From Cellvibrio sp. (lineage in GTDB: Bacteria; Pseudomonadota; Gammaproteobacteria; Pseudomonadales; Cellvibrionaceae): a stretch of 6,771 nucleotides of DNA. Every line of letters begins with the position of its first letter. Within the stretch, counting starts at the first letter, position 1. The notes beneath the pieces were generated by a model that was not told where the DNA came from, ran no database searches, and saw nothing but the letters and a program-made list of their open reading frames with translations. The position numbers and the translations under genes are program-made. Below, piece after piece: positions 6,195-6,771 of this stretch. Location of the stretch: NCBI GenBank assembly GCA_003524365.1, contig DQHS01000317.1, positions 4,300 through 11,070 on the forward strand. The letters run 5' to 3'.

Positions 6195-6500
6195 CTATTG
6201 GATATCAAACAATTGCTCGAAGTTGGAGATTAATAAAATCTTTTTCACATCGGGCGTGCAATTCACTATTTGGATGCTGGATTGCTCACCACCCGCATAA
6301 TCACGCAACAACAACAACATACCTAGAGCGGAACTGTCCAGATAGGAGGTTCCCTGCAAATCGACACGGTAGCGAGTAGGTGCCTGAGCCAGCTTTTCGT
6401 AAGCGCCGCGGAATTCCTGATGGGAACTGAAATCGAAACGCCCCTGTATGTATATAGTGACTTGATTGCCATCAGGGGATACTGTTGACGTGATCGCCAT
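6195..6500 (-). CDS. hsbA: STAS-domain anti-sigma factor antagonist, HsbA-like
   Basis: The 101-residue protein is a complete single STAS domain of the SpoIIAA/RsbV family. It shows the beta strand VTIYIQGRFDFSS, then YRVDLQGTSYLDSSALGMLLLL, where Asp55-Ser56-Ser57 is the signature phosphorylation site (the Ser aligned with the family site is the likely target), and IQIVNCTPDVKKILLISNFEQLF at the end. Such proteins bind anti-sigma factors or other partners when unphosphorylated and let go when phosphorylated. The kinase and phosphatase are most likely the two enzyme domains encoded next door. In P. aeruginosa the homologue HsbA binds the anti-sigma factor FlgM, or the diguanylate cyclase HsbD when phosphorylated; transfer of this to the present organism is inference. 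The start ATG has GAGGT at 5-nt spacing. It is separated from the downstream regulator gene by 118 nt without a clear promoter. Confidence 0.92.
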   Translation of the reverse strand: MAITSTVSPDGNQVTIYIQGRFDFSSHQEFRGAYEKLAQAPTRYRVDLQGTSYLDSSALGMLLLLRDYAGGEQSSIQIVNCTPDVKKILLISNFEQLFDIQ

Positions 6501-6595
6501 GTCTTACCTCATCAAAAAACTTCTAAACATTCCCAAAACGGGTTCGCTAGAGACACTGCACCCGCAACACACCCTAAGGATAGCCTATAAAACTG

Positions 6596-6632
6596 GAGTT
6601 GCTCAGGCTTGCATAAGTATAAATAGCAACTC
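6596..6632. repeat. 8-bp inverted repeat between fliJ and the STAS gene
   Basis: GAGTTGCT (6596-6603) and AGCAACTC (6625-6632) are exact complements separated by 21 bases. The spacer contains TATACT on the minus strand (6616-6621), a 5/6 match to a sigma-70 -10 element, but no good -35 at standard spacing. It could be an operator around a promoter for the STAS cassette or a weak RNA stem. The rest of the 169-base gap (6501-6669) holds a T8 run after fliJ and no sigma-54 site that I can find. Confidence 0.35.
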
Positions 6633-6669
6633 AAACGCACAAGCAGCATATCAGCAAAAAAAACCGTAA

Positions 6670-6771
6670 TTAGGGAATTGCATCCGATTGACGTTGCAAC
6701 TGCTGCGAGGTCAGTTCATCCAGCTCCTTTTGTAAGCGCTTCTCCAGCAGCAGGTTGTCCTCACGCTCCAA
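6670..6771 (-). CDS. fliJ: Flagellar export chaperone/coupling protein FliJ, C-terminal end (partial)
   Basis: The last 33 codons and a TAA stop are present; the gene enters from beyond the right edge. The visible residues, LEREDNLLLEKRLQKELDEL then TSQQLQRQSDAIP, form a highly charged heptad-like helix that suits the C-terminal half of the FliJ antiparallel coiled coil. FliJ is the stalk of the FliI ATPase ring and links it to FlhA in the export apparatus. Sequence alone would only say coiled coil; the name comes from position, since fliJ ends the fliEFGHIJ block and is followed by a STAS-regulator-Hpt cassette and fliK in related bacteria. Confidence 0.72.
   Translation of the reverse strand: MEREDNLLLEKRLQKELDELTSQQLQRQSDAIP

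Noticed and set aside
5751..6233. 160-codon open frame on the plus strand
   Set aside because: It runs antisense to the receiver domain and the following gap, its product is Ser/Arg/Pro-rich as expected of a shadow frame, and the minus-strand protein there has complete conserved motifs.
6654..6665. GG-T8-GC pattern on the minus strand as a sigma-54 promoter for the STAS gene
   Set aside because: The GG to GC distance is 10 instead of 12 bases, which sigma-54 does not tolerate well.
6656..6672. T8 run on the minus strand right after the fliJ stop, as a terminator
   Set aside because: No stable stem precedes the run; only a weak AATT/AATT pairing is possible across the stop codon.

Overview
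The window is an internal piece of a polar-flagellum gene cluster from a gammaproteobacterium. Every supported gene lies on the minus strand, so transcription runs from high to low coordinates. The order fliJ (end only) - STAS anti-anti-sigma factor - response regulator/PP2C phosphatase/kinase - Hpt - fliK - fliL - fliM - fliN - fliO (start only) is the one remembered for pseudomonads and relatives. Two well-formed sigma-54 (RpoN) promoters also fit that type of flagellar hierarchy. The moderate base composition and the divergent FliK suggest a Cellvibrio/marine Pseudomonadales-like organism rather than a high-GC Pseudomonas, but this is an inference from style and not a species call.

Region 1 (6771-3950) holds the FliJ C-terminus and then a three-gene signalling cassette. 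A STAS protein with a conserved DSS phosphorylation site (HsbA-like) is followed by a 569-residue three-domain protein (HsbR-like: REC, SpoIIE-type PP2C phosphatase, GHKL serine kinase/anti-sigma domain). The third gene encodes a stand-alone histidine phosphotransfer protein (HptB-like). By analogy with P. aeruginosa, Hpt phosphorylates the receiver. The receiver state decides whether the STAS serine is phosphorylated or dephosphorylated, and the STAS protein then passes the decision to partners controlling flagellar sigma activity, c-di-GMP or biofilm.

Region 2 (3943-2227) is a self-contained fliK unit. A sigma-54 promoter starts a few bases past the Hpt stop codon, the leader carries a short hairpin, and a perfect 14-bp inverted-repeat terminator lies just after the fliK stop. 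Region 3 (2140-1) begins with a second sigma-54 promoter and runs fliL-fliM-fliN-fliO with gaps of 9-10 nt or an 11-nt overlap. It encodes the stator-associated FliL, the switch/C-ring proteins FliM and FliN, and the start of the export-gate assembly factor FliO.

No gene-free stretch exceeds about 205 bases. The plus strand carries no believable gene. No tRNA, rRNA, CRISPR, insertion sequence or sign of recent transfer is visible. The content is essentially conserved flagellar machinery; the points of interest are regulatory (two RpoN promoters, hairpins, an operator-like inverted repeat) and the partner-switching cassette set inside the flagellar locus.
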